Below are positions 5,276-12,626 of a DNA stretch of 17,695 nucleotides, one piece after another (the first letter of the stretch is position 1; each line of letters starts with the position of its first letter). The DNA lies in the NCBI GenBank assembly GCA_035526585.1, contig DATLCC010000096.1:1-17695 (forward strand), read 5' to 3'. Under the pieces are notes generated by a model. That model was not told the DNA's origin. It saw only the letters and a list, made by a program, of their open reading frames with translations, and made no database searches. Position numbers and translations under genes: made by a program. Source of the stretch: JAJPHT01 sp035526585. Lineage in GTDB: Archaea > Thermoplasmatota > SW-10-69-26 > JACQPN01 > JAJPHT01.

Positions 5276-7126
5276 TCAACCCTTCGTGCGACGGAGGGTC
5301 GCGACGGCGATCGCCGAGCCTGCGAGGGCCAGGAGGACGAAGGGCGCGCCCGGCGCCGGCACCTTCGCGAGCGGGCTCGCGCTGGAGGCCGCCGTCACGA
5401 GCGCGAAGGGGTCCGGCGCGTCGGCGCCTGCGAGCGTGGCGCCCGTGAAGCGGCTCGCGCCGGTCTTCGCGTCGATCGCGTAGACGAGCTCGGTGGACGC
5501 GGCGTCGCTCGCGCTTCGCACCGTGACGAGGAGCGCGCCCGACGCGTCCTGCGCTGCGTCGAGCTGCGCGGTCGCGTCCTTGAGCTTCGCGGGAAGCTGC
5601 GCCGTCGAGGTCCAGGCGACGCTTCCGTCGACGCCGTCGAGCATGGTGAGCGCGAGCTCGCCGTTCGAGGCGACCTCGCCCATGACCGCGAGGTCCACGC
5701 CGTCGGCGAGCTGGATCGCCGCCACGTCGGACGCGGCGTCGAGCGCGCTCGTCCACGCCACGCCGCCGGTCGCGCCGCTGAGGACCTGGATCGCCGCGCT
5801 TCCCTTCTCCTGCGCGACGGTGGCGACGTCAGGCACGCCGTCGCCCGTGAGGTCCGCGAAGCCTTGCAGGGCGCCCGTGAACGAGTCGGTGACGCCGGCC
5901 ACGGGGACCGCGGTCGCGGGCAGCTCCGCGGTCCAGCATTCGACGCCTTCGCGCAGGCACTGCAGCTTGATCGTGTCGCCCGTCTTCGCCTGCGTCGCGA
6001 CGAGGATCGCGTCCGCGTCGCCCGCGACGTCGGAGGTCAGGTCCCCGAGCGGGAGGGCGACGAGGAGTCCGGCCTCGCTCGCGAGCGAGGTGAGGATCTT
6101 GCCGTCCGCGCCGGAGAGGACGCTCACGGCGGAGGTGCCCTGGAGGTCGAGGTCGTTGGGCATCGTCTCGACGATGAGGTCCTCGACGCCGTCCGCGTCG
6201 ACGTCTCCCGCGTGGGGGATCAGGAGGACGAGATCCGTCGTCGCGTCGAGATCGACCGACCAGAGGAGGCTGCCATCCAGCGCGTGCGAGGCGATCGTGG
6301 GGACGTGCGCCGGTGCCTGGTCGATGGGCGAGCCGTCCGCCGTCGAGAGGACGAGGATGCGCGCGGTGCCGTTGCTCACGACCGCCGCGTGGGAGACGAT
6401 GTCGGAGCCGGGGGTCGCGGCCTCGATCACGCCCTGCACCTTGCCGGCCGCGTCGAGGATCTGGATCTTCTCGCTCGCGTCCGTGGAGGACAGGAGGAGG
6501 TCGGAGAGGGAGAGCCCGGCCGACGCCTCCGTCGACTCGGTCGTCACGAAGAGGAGGAGGTCCTCCGCGCCCGGTTCGAGCTGCACGTGCGTCGCGCTGG
6601 AGCCCGCCGCTGCGACGGTCTCGCCGCCGCGCGAGCTCTCCTCCGCGGCGAGCTCGACGAGCGCCTTGCCCGTCGCGCCATCGAGCGCGTGGAGAGTCGC
6701 CTGCGCCTTCTCCGACGACACCGGCGCGCCTTCAGGCACGCTGGAGGCGGCGTCCTGCGCGGTCTTCACGACGACGTCCGCGACGCCGTCGCCCGCGACG
6801 TCGGGCGCGCAGTCGAGCGTCGCCGACGCGTCGGTCGCGCTCTCCCACAGGACGTGCGTGGGATCGGCGCCGTCGATGGCACGCAGCGTGGCGCCGCTGT
6901 CGTCCTTGAGGCGGACGAGGAGGTCGAAGGTTCCGTCGGCGTTCACGTCGCCGAGCGCGCAGACGACGGCGGCGTGCGCGTCGGCCGCGACGTCCGCGCC
7001 CGAGGGGGCGAACGCGAGCGCCCAGCGGTACGCGGAGGCGTCGGTGGCGTTCGTCGCCGACGTCCCGAGGGGCGCGAAGGCGAACAGGGCGAGCACGAGG
7101 AAAGGGATCGCTCGGATCGGCTGCAT
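5276..7126 (-). CDS. Secreted FG-GAP/VCBS-type beta-propeller surface protein
   Basis: The 616-residue protein starts with a signal peptide (PFLVLALFAFAPLG, about 8-21). It contains at least five calcium-loop repeats of the FG-GAP type, at about 59-71 (GDVNADGTFDLLV), 107-119, 307-319 (GDVDADGVEDLIV), 361-375 and 424-436. Between them are PQQ-like strands such as LDGATGK, LDGSLLWS and LSGATGG, consistent with a beta-propeller that binds calcium and faces outside. The C-terminus has PAPGAP, a hydrophobic helix and RR, resembling archaeosortase-processed PGF-CTERM-type tails, so it is probably anchored at the cell surface. Four Cys (56, 106, 390, 397) could form disulfides. The start ATG has a weak purine run upstream and no clear TATA-like box. 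The exported hydrolase follows in the same operon. The ligand is unknown. Confidence 0.85.
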   Translation of the reverse strand: MQPIRAIPFLVLALFAFAPLGTSATNATDASAYRWALAFAPSGADVAADAHAAVVCALGDVNADGTFDLLVRLKDDSGATLRAIDGADPTHVLWESATDASATLDCAPDVAGDGVADVVVKTAQDAASSVPEGAPVSSEKAQATLHALDGATGKALVELAAEESSRGGETVAAAGSSATHVQLEPGAEDLLLFVTTESTEASAGLSLSDLLLSSTDASEKIQILDAAGKVQGVIEAATPGSDIVSHAAVVSNGTARILVLSTADGSPIDQAPAHVPTIASHALDGSLLWSVDLDATTDLVLLIPHAGDVDADGVEDLIVETMPNDLDLQGTSAVSVLSGADGKILTSLASEAGLLVALPLGDLTSDVAGDADAILVATQAKTGDTIKLQCLREGVECWTAELPATAVPVAGVTDSFTGALQGFADLTGDGVPDVATVAQEKGSAAIQVLSGATGGVAWTSALDAASDVAAIQLADGVDLAVMGEVASNGELALTMLDGVDGSVAWTSTAQLPAKLKDATAQLDAAQDASGALLVTVRSASDAASTELVYAIDAKTGASRFTGATLAGADAPDPFALVTAASSASPLAKVPAPGAPFVLLALAGSAIAVATLRRTKG

Positions 7127-7229
7127 ACCGCCCCCGCCGCCGTTCGCGGAAGCAATGTCTTTGCCCCTACGAACCCCGGAGAGCCGCTCGCCTGCCCGCT
7201 GCGGTCACGCTATCGTTCTAGCGCCAGCC

Positions 7230-8168
7230 TCATACAACGCGGTACTCCGCCGTCTCGCCGGCAAGGACCTTGCGCACCTGCTCGGCGACCATGAGGCCCG
7301 CCTTGCTCTGCGCTTCGTGCGTGCTCGCGCCCACGTGCGGCGTGAACACGACGTTGGGGAGCGCCGCGAGCGGCGACTCCTTGAGCGGCTCGGCCTCGAA
7401 GGTGTCGAGGCCCGCGCCGGCGATGCGGCCGCTCTGGATCGCGTCGAAGAGCGCCTTCTCGTCGATGATCCCGCCGCGCGCGACGTTGAGGAAGTAGCTC
7501 CCCTTCTTCGCCTGCGCCAGAAGATCCGCGTTCACGAGGTGCTTCGTCTCCTTCGTGAGGGGCACGTGGACGGAGACGAAGTCGGCCTGCTGCACGACCT
7601 CGGCCGGCGTCTCCACCTTCATCGCGCCAAGCTCGCGCGCGCGGGCGGCGTCCACGTAGGGATCGTACACGACGACCTTCATGCCGAACGCCCTGCAAAG
7701 CTCCGCGACGCGGCCGCCGATGCGGCCCACGCCGATGAGGCCCAGCGTGCGCCCCTGGAGCTCGATCCCCATGAGCGCCTTCTTCTCCCACTTGCCTTCC
7801 TTCGTCGTGAGGTCCGCGCGGGGGATCTGCCGGCAGAGCGCGAGCATCTGTCCCAGCGTCAGCTCCGCGACGGCGTTCGTCGCCGCGAGCGGCGCGTTCA
7901 CCACGGCGACGCCCCGCTCCTTCGCGGCGATCGTGTCGATGTTGTCGACGCCGACACCCGCGCGGCCGACGACCTTCAGCTTGTCCGCGACGCCAAGGAC
8001 CGCCTTCGTGACCTTGGTCTCGCTGCGCACGAGCAGCGCTTCGTAGTGCGGGATCTCGCGGAAGAGCTCGTCGGGCGTGAGCTTCTTTTCCACCACCTCG
8101 TGCCCGGCCTTCCGGAGCGCGGTCGCCGCGGCGGGGTCCAGGGGGTCGGTCACGAGGATGCGGGACAT
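7230..8168 (-). CDS. serA: D-3-phosphoglycerate dehydrogenase-type 2-hydroxyacid dehydrogenase
   Basis: This NAD-dependent enzyme probably oxidises 3-phosphoglycerate, the first step of serine synthesis. The 312 residues hold the full D-isomer dehydrogenase core: substrate loop ATNAVAELTLGQ at about 96-107, NAD motif GVGRIG at 146-151, an aspartate in the YDP strand, and catalytic R231 (NVARGGIIDE), E260 (DTFEAEP) and H278 (FTPHVGAST). It ends right after the core, so the C-terminal ACT or ASB regulatory domains found in long SerA enzymes are absent and serine feedback through ACT is not expected. The frame is open far upstream, but ATG at 8166-8168 (MSRILVTDPL) fits the family start. Another D-2-hydroxyacid could be the substrate, though the VVGRAGVGVDNID and ATNAVAEL segments favour SerA. 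Confidence 0.92.
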   Translation of the reverse strand: MSRILVTDPLDPAAATALRKAGHEVVEKKLTPDELFREIPHYEALLVRSETKVTKAVLGVADKLKVVGRAGVGVDNIDTIAAKERGVAVVNAPLAATNAVAELTLGQMLALCRQIPRADLTTKEGKWEKKALMGIELQGRTLGLIGVGRIGGRVAELCRAFGMKVVVYDPYVDAARARELGAMKVETPAEVVQQADFVSVHVPLTKETKHLVNADLLAQAKKGSYFLNVARGGIIDEKALFDAIQSGRIAGAGLDTFEAEPLKESPLAALPNVVFTPHVGASTHEAQSKAGLMVAEQVRKVLAGETAEYRVV

Positions 8169-8192
8169 CGGCCGCTGGACTCCCCGCCGCGG

Positions 8193-8198
8193 GAAAAG
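8193..8198 (-). promoter_or_regulatory. Weak TATA-like box upstream of serA
   Basis: The minus strand reads CTTTTC, an A/T island in GC-rich DNA, centred about 27-28 bp before the serA ATG. No SD precedes that ATG, so a leaderless transcript is plausible. The match to an archaeal TATA box is weak. Confidence 0.3.
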
Positions 8199-8245
8199 CG
8201 TTCGCCCGTCCTTCGTTGACCACGACGAGGTGGACAGGCGGAAAT

Positions 8246-8261
8246 GTAACCTTTCGGTTAC
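8246..8261. promoter_or_regulatory. Palindrome in the serA/secreted-protein divergent region
   Basis: GTAACC-TTTC-GGTTAC is a perfect 6-bp inverted repeat with a 4-base centre, in a locally A/T-richer patch about 80 bp upstream of serA. It could be an operator for serA or the divergent gene. On the minus strand its loop is GAAA. Confidence 0.35.
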
Positions 8262-8320
8262 GAGGTGTGTGAAGGCGAACGAGGCGAAAGGACGACGTGG
8301 ACGACGACGCGGTCGCCGCT

Positions 8321-8370
8321 CCTCGTCACGCCTCGTCGCGCCTCGCCACGCATCGACACGCCTAGGAACG
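8321..8370. repeat. Five 10-bp direct repeats (iterons) upstream of the secreted Cys-rich gene
   Basis: The units read CCTCGTCACG, CCTCGTCGCG, CCTCGCCACG, CATCGACACG and CCTAGGAACG, end to end at exactly 10-bp spacing. The block lies 70-120 bp before the start of the plus-strand gene, in the 273-bp gap after divergent serA. A period near one helical turn suggests a protein-binding array. The period is not a multiple of three, which argues against coding. The rest of the gap shows only the palindrome at 8246, a GACGAC-rich patch near 8291-8311 and a small GCATCC/GGATGC inverted repeat at 8416-8431. Confidence 0.55.
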
Positions 8371-8441
8371 CAATCGTTGCCCCTCGCGGGGACACCCGAA
8401 ACACGACGCCCCCCTGCATCCTTTGGGATGCGGGTGAGGGA

Positions 8442-9095
8442 GTGCGGGTCATCTCGCTGATGTGGATCATCCTCCTTGCGGCGCCGCTTGCGGCAGCCGA
8501 CGATCCGTTCCGGGACCAGGTGTGCCCCGACACGGAGAGCTGCGTCGGGCCGGGCATGTGCACCGAATGGGGCTGCGTGCCGCGATCCTGCCAGCCGCTC
8601 GTGTACTGCCGCAGCGTCCTCACATCCACGCAGGAGTGCGAGGTCAACCTCACGATCGACGGCGAGACGTGCCAGCTCGTCGCGGGCCTTGGCGCGCGCT
8701 CCAACGATCACAGGAACGAGTTCTGGGTCGCCGCGTCGCTCACGAACGGCAACGTCGACGCGTTCAACCTTCCCAACACGTGGATCACGCCGGCCATCGA
8801 GGCCTCGGCGAGCGTGGCCGGCGTCGAGACCGGCGACGTCTCGGTCGGCGTCTACCGCAGCGACATCCTGACGGAGGGCCCCCGCGGCGGCGTCCTCGGC
8901 GCCGTCTCTCCCTCCCCGGAGCATCAGTGGACGCACCTCGCCTTCGAGATCCACCAGGGCGACGGCGCGACCGCCGGGAACGACATCGTCGTCGGGATCT
9001 ACTTCCTCGACTCCGCGCCCGATGGCTGCTACGCGCGATCGTCCGCCTCGACGGTGCCGCTCTTCGAGTGCCCGCCCCCTCGCGAGATCCTCTGA
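8442..9095 (+). CDS. Secreted cysteine-rich protein of unknown function
   Basis: I do not recognise a family. From GTG at 8442 the product has 217 residues. ATG at 8460 gives 211. Either start gives a signal peptide (MWIILLAAPLAAADD). The mature N-terminus carries six cysteines spaced C-x5-C-x5-C-x4-C-x4-C-x5-C (from VCPDTESC to VYC), followed by four more, two of them near the C-terminus (GCYA, FECPP). An even total of ten suggests a disulfide-bonded extracellular domain. The middle (TNGNVDAFNLPNTWITPAI, then SVGVYRSD) looks beta-rich. Its 3' end overlaps the convergent glycosyltransferase gene by 67 bp. Codon use resembles its neighbours, so it is probably a real gene. A long upstream open frame from 8265 is not included because it runs through non-coding repeats. 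Confidence 0.7.
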   Translation: MRVISLMWIILLAAPLAAADDPFRDQVCPDTESCVGPGMCTEWGCVPRSCQPLVYCRSVLTSTQECEVNLTIDGETCQLVAGLGARSNDHRNEFWVAASLTNGNVDAFNLPNTWITPAIEASASVAGVETGDVSVGVYRSDILTEGPRGGVLGAVSPSPEHQWTHLAFEIHQGDGATAGNDIVVGIYFLDSAPDGCYARSSASTVPLFECPPPREIL

Positions 9096-10210
9096 TAGAT
9101 CTCCACGAGCCGATCTGCGACGCGCGGCAGCGTGAAGTGCTTGAGCACGCGCTCGCGCGCCGCCTTCCCCATCGAGGCGGCGAGCTCCTCGTCGAGGGCG
9201 AGCCGACGGATCTTCTCCGCGAGGTCGCGCGCGTCCAGCGGCTCCGCGACGAGCCCTGAGACGCCGGGCTCCAGCACCTCGCTCACGCCGGGGATGTCGC
9301 TCACGACGACCGGCCGCCCGCTCGCCATGCATTCGAGCGCCGCGATGCCGAACGCCTCGAGGCGCGAGGTGCTTGGAAGGACGCCCACCGCCGCGGCGCG
9401 GTAGTAGCTGGGCAGGTGCCGCGCATCGACCTTCCCCGCGAACACGACGCGCCCCGCGGGAAGGTCCCGCGCCATGCCCTCCAGCGCCTCGCGGCGCGGG
9501 CCATCCCCGACGACGAGGTGCACGACGGGCGCGGTGTGCTCGGCGGCTCGCAGGAACTCCTCCACGCCCTTGTGGTGGGTGAGCCGGCCGACGAAGAGCG
9601 CGATCGGCCCCGCGCCGAGGCGGTGGCGCCGGCGCACGTCGAGCGTCGCGGGCGCGTCGGGGCGGAAGCGCTCGGTGTCCACCATGTTGGGAACGACCTC
9701 GACGTCCGTGCGATGCCAGAGGCTTCGCGACGTCTCGGCGTACGTGCGCGTCGTCGCGATGATGGCATCGGCCGCGCCGACGGCGGCGCGCCCCATCGTG
9801 CGCCGGTACGTCTCCACGATCGCGCCGCCGCCCACCCTCGGGATCTCGAGATCGCAGTGGTACGTGAGTGCAAAGGGCGTGTTGCTTGCGCGGGCCCACC
9901 GCGCCGCGTACCACGAGGAGAGGGGCGGCGGCGAGTGCGCGTGCACCAGGTCGCGAGGCGCCGCCGCGAGATGCTCGCCCAAGCGCGGCGTGATCGGCGT
10001 CGAGAAGAGGATGCGCGACGTGGGCACGCGCGTGATGAGATAGCCGTCGCGCTCTTCGCTGGGGGCGGTGCCATCGAGGCGCGACGTCAGGACCTCCACC
10101 TCGTGGCCGCGGCGCGCAAGCTCGGAGGCGACGCCCTCGACGTGGCTCTCGACGCCGCCCACGTGCGGATGGAGATACGGTGCCACCTGGGCGATCCTCA
10201 GCGTCTCCAC
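9029..10210 (-). CDS. GT4-family glycosyltransferase (GT-B fold)
   Basis: This retaining glycosyltransferase probably transfers a nucleotide-activated sugar to a lipid or glycan on the inner membrane face. It has 393 residues. The N-terminal acceptor domain opens with RIAQVAPYLHPHVGGVE (about 5-21), with the glycine-rich loop of the family, and HAHSP lies at about 90-94. The donor domain has FVGRLTHHKG (R209, K214), VVGDGPRR at about 233-240, and the EX7E motif E285 to E293 (EAFGIAALE). The start is GTG at 10208-10210, four bases after the stop of the M20 peptidase, so the two are translationally coupled. The last 22 codons overlap antisense with the Cys-rich gene, an uncommon arrangement. 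The acceptor is unknown; archaeal relatives act in phospholipid, S-layer or N-glycan glycosylation. Confidence 0.93.
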   Translation of the reverse strand: METLRIAQVAPYLHPHVGGVESHVEGVASELARRGHEVEVLTSRLDGTAPSEERDGYLITRVPTSRILFSTPITPRLGEHLAAAPRDLVHAHSPPPLSSWYAARWARASNTPFALTYHCDLEIPRVGGGAIVETYRRTMGRAAVGAADAIIATTRTYAETSRSLWHRTDVEVVPNMVDTERFRPDAPATLDVRRRHRLGAGPIALFVGRLTHHKGVEEFLRAAEHTAPVVHLVVGDGPRREALEGMARDLPAGRVVFAGKVDARHLPSYYRAAAVGVLPSTSRLEAFGIAALECMASGRPVVVSDIPGVSEVLEPGVSGLVAEPLDARDLAEKIRRLALDEELAASMGKAARERVLKHFTLPRVADRLVEIYQRISRGGGHSKSGTVEADDRA

Positions 10211-10214
10211 GCGC

Positions 10215-11594
10215 TCACTTCTGGGCAGCCATCTCGGAGAAGAACCGCGCCGTCGCCTCGATGCCGCGGTGGTAGTTGACCACGCGGAAGTGCTCGTTGG
10301 GCGCGTGCAGGTTCTCGTCGTGGAGGCCGAACCCCATGAGCACGGTCGAGACGCCGAGCACGCGCTGGAACGTCGCGACGACGGGGATCGAGCCGCCCTC
10401 GGCGAGGAAGAGCGGCTTCTTGCCGAAGGTCGCGTGGAGAGCGCGCGTCGCGGCCTGCATCGCCGGGTGCTCCAGGGGGACCTTCGCCCCCATGCCTCCC
10501 GAGAGCTGCGTGACCTTCACGTCGACGCCGGGGAGCGCTTGCTTCTTCAGGTAGGCTTCGAAGCTCTTCGCGATGCGCTTGGGGTCCTGCCCCTGGACGA
10601 GGCGCATCGAGACCTTCGCGTGCGCGTGGCTCGGGATCACCGTCTTCGCGCCGTCGCCCTGGTAGCCGCCGTAGATGCCGTTGATCTCGAAGGTCGGGCG
10701 GACGCTCGTGCGCTCGGCGGCGGAGAAGCCCTTCTCGCCCCAGAGCGCCTTGAGGCCGAGCGTCTTCTTGTATTCGGCATCCTTGAAGCCGCTCTTCGCG
10801 ATCGCGCTGCGCTCGCTTCGCGTGACGTTCACGCCCTTGTAGAAGCCGGGGATCTGCACCTTGCCCGTCTTCGCGTCCTTCATCTTCGCGAGCATCTGCA
10901 CGAGCGTCTCGGCGGGGTTCGCGAGAGATCCGCCGTAGGTGCCGCTGTGGAGATCGCTGTTGGGGCCGGTGATGTCGACCTGGAAGTAGATCAGGCCGCG
11001 CAGCGAGTAGGTGATCGCGGGCTGCTCCATCGACTTCATCGCCGTGTCGCTCACGAGGACGACGTCGCAGGCGAGCTCCTTCCTCATGCGCTCGATCGCG
11101 GCGTCGAGGTTCTTCGAGCCCACCTCCTCTTCCCCCTCGATCAGGAACTTCACGTTGACCGGCAACGCGCCCCCTCCCTTGAGGTGCGCCTCGACGGCCT
11201 TCACGTGCGTGTACATCTGCCCCTTGTCGTCGGTCGAGCCGCGCGCGAAGATCTTGCCATCGCGCACGGTGGGCTCGAAAGGCGGCGACTGCCACAGCTC
11301 CAGCGGCTCGGGCGGCTGCACGTCGTAGTGCCCGTAGCAGAGGACGGTCGGGGCGCCTGGCGCGTGGAGCCACTCGCCGTACACGAGCGGGTTGCCCGGG
11401 GTCTGGATGAGCTTCACGTTCTCGACGCCGGCTTCGCGAAGCGAAGCCGCGATGAAGTTCGCCGCGCGCTCGATGTCCTTCCCGTGCTTGGCGGGCTGCG
11501 CGGAGACGCTCGGGATGCGCAGCAGCTCGAAGAGCTGGTCGAGGTTGCGCTTCTCGTTCGCCTTGGCGTACGCGAGGGCCGCGTCTTCGGGCAT
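10215..11594 (-). CDS. M20-family metallodipeptidase (cytosolic nonspecific dipeptidase-like)
   Basis: This two-zinc peptidase hydrolyses dipeptides or related N-acyl amino acids, probably in the cytosol. The 459 residues include the metal and catalytic set of the clan. H89 and catalytic D91 are in YGHYDVQP, the bridging D122 in GSTDDKGQ, the general base and ligand E155/E156 in EGEEEVGS, D183 in VSDT, and a late His in GLHDENLHAPNEH. The WQSPPFEP and RGSTDDKG segments match carnosinase/CNDP2-type dipeptidases better than ArgE or DapE. A lid/dimerisation domain interrupts the core (from about 200). ATG at 11592-11594 has a TATA-like box about 27 bp upstream and no SD, so it is probably leaderless. 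A longer frame to 11687 runs through that promoter and is less likely. A glycosyltransferase follows after four bases. Confidence 0.93.
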   Translation of the reverse strand: MPEDAALAYAKANEKRNLDQLFELLRIPSVSAQPAKHGKDIERAANFIAASLREAGVENVKLIQTPGNPLVYGEWLHAPGAPTVLCYGHYDVQPPEPLELWQSPPFEPTVRDGKIFARGSTDDKGQMYTHVKAVEAHLKGGGALPVNVKFLIEGEEEVGSKNLDAAIERMRKELACDVVLVSDTAMKSMEQPAITYSLRGLIYFQVDITGPNSDLHSGTYGGSLANPAETLVQMLAKMKDAKTGKVQIPGFYKGVNVTRSERSAIAKSGFKDAEYKKTLGLKALWGEKGFSAAERTSVRPTFEINGIYGGYQGDGAKTVIPSHAHAKVSMRLVQGQDPKRIAKSFEAYLKKQALPGVDVKVTQLSGGMGAKVPLEHPAMQAATRALHATFGKKPLFLAEGGSIPVVATFQRVLGVSTVLMGFGLHDENLHAPNEHFRVVNYHRGIEATARFFSEMAAQK

Positions 11595-11618
11595 ACGGGA
11601 TTGCAGTTGGGGCCCCGC

Positions 11619-11626
11619 GCATAAGG
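11619..11626 (-). promoter_or_regulatory. TATA-like box of the M20 peptidase/glycosyltransferase operon
   Basis: The minus strand reads CCTTATGC, centred about 27 bp before the ATG at 11594. This spacing fits a leaderless archaeal transcript and favours the 11594 start over the longer reading frame. Confidence 0.45.
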
Positions 11627-11731
11627 ATGACCGTGCTCCCGCAGGCCTCCCTCGGCAGGAACGCGATGGACCCCGAAGGCGAGGCAAGAGAGGGGGACCC
11701 TTGAAGTGTGGGCCGCCACGTGCGCCGCACC

Positions 11732-12367
11732 ATGTCCTGGTCGGCCCAGATCCGCGCGCGCGTCGCCCCGCTCTACGAGCAGATGGTGCCCTACGACCCG
11801 TGCCACGATCTCTTCCACGTGGAGCGCGTCGTCCGCAATGCGCGCCTCCTTGCGAGGCTCGAAGGGGCGGACGAGGAGGTCTGCGCCGCGGCGGCGTATC
11901 TCCACGACCTGGATCGCACGGGGTCGAAGGACGCGCTCGCCGATGCGCGCGCGCACCTCGTGGCTACGGCAGCGCCCGCGGACTGGAGCGCGCGCGTGAT
12001 GGAGGCCGTCGAGCGCCACAAGGACAAGTCGTTCGCGCCCGGCGGCAAGAAGGCCATGTCGATCGAGGCCGCCGTCGTGGGCGACGCGGACAAGCTCGAA
12101 GCCATCGGCGCGATCGGCATCGCGCGCGCCTTCAGCTTCGGGGGCCTCAAGGGGCGCGCGCTGTGGGACGGCGCGGACACGACGCCCGCCGATGTCTACG
12201 TGAGCGGAAGGATGGGCACGACGATCCAGCACTTCTACGACAAGCTGCTGCGCCTGCAGGACGACTTCAACACCGCGAGCGGGCGCCGTCTCGGAGCCGA
12301 GCGGACGATGTTCCTGCGCACGTACCTGGAGCGCTTCTTCGCGGAATGGCGCGCGGCGAGCCCGTGA
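11732..12367 (+). CDS. HD-domain phosphohydrolase
   Basis: This is a metal-dependent phosphohydrolase of the HD superfamily, which acts on nucleotides or other phosphate esters. It has 211 residues from ATG at 11732. The ligand set is visible: H29 in CHDLFHVERV, the HD pair H58-D59 in AAYLHDLD, H96 in ERHK and D120 in GDADKLEAIGAIGI. The helix after D120 and the loop TPADVYVSGRMGTTIQHFYDKLL match small stand-alone HD proteins with unknown natural substrates. A GTG at 11708 would add eight residues (MGRHVRRT). A weak A/T patch (CTTGAAG, about 29 bp before the ATG) slightly favours the ATG. It is divergent from the M20 peptidase gene, and no partner gene shows its pathway. Confidence 0.88.
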   Translation: MSWSAQIRARVAPLYEQMVPYDPCHDLFHVERVVRNARLLARLEGADEEVCAAAAYLHDLDRTGSKDALADARAHLVATAAPADWSARVMEAVERHKDKSFAPGGKKAMSIEAAVVGDADKLEAIGAIGIARAFSFGGLKGRALWDGADTTPADVYVSGRMGTTIQHFYDKLLRLQDDFNTASGRRLGAERTMFLRTYLERFFAEWRAASP

Positions 12368-12626
12368 GACGGCGCGACATGGAACACACGCCGGAGCGCG
12401 CACCCGATGAGCTACCACCCCCCGCGGTGATACCGTGCGCCTCACACCGTATCGCGCGCTCCTTGGCCTTGTCCCGGTTCGTTCCGGGCGATCGCATCCA
12501 CGCATCACCCTCAGGTGATGCGCGGAGAAGGCGTGGCTCTCAAGCCGCGCCGGCCTCCCGGCCGGGCTGCTCGCACAGCCTCCTCAACAGCCTCCCCAAC
12601 CAACCCAGGGCTGCCCGGCCTTTTTC
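12368..12626. other. Intergenic region with short hairpins between convergent genes
   Basis: No gene is visible in these 259 bp. Inverted repeats include CGCATCACC-CTCA-GGTGATGCG (12501-12522, perfect 9 bp), CCGGCC-TCCC-GGCCGG (12550-12565), CCCGG-TTCGTT-CCGGG (12473-12488) and an imperfect GATAC/GTATC pair (12429-12453). A five-T run at 12621-12625 after GC-rich sequence may end the HD gene transcript. The PIN toxin gene converges from the right. Confidence 0.4.

Noticed and set aside
3713..7294. Long plus-strand open frame of 1193 codons
   Set aside because: It is antisense to the hydrolase and FG-GAP genes, consists of Arg/Glu/Ala-rich low-complexity sequence with no domain, and is a GC-codon shadow.
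5493..8219. Long plus-strand open frame of 908 codons
   Set aside because: It is antisense to the FG-GAP gene and serA, with Ser/Ala/Arg-rich shadow composition. No motifs.
8169..9914. N-terminal extension of serA in the continuous minus-strand frame
   Set aside because: The extension is Arg-rich, antisense to the Cys-rich gene and overlaps the glycosyltransferase gene in another frame; SerA homology begins at 8168.
12473..12488. tRNA T-arm-like CCCGG-TTCGTT-CCGGG
   Set aside because: The loop lacks the conserved A58 and no acceptor, D or anticodon arms could be arranged around it.
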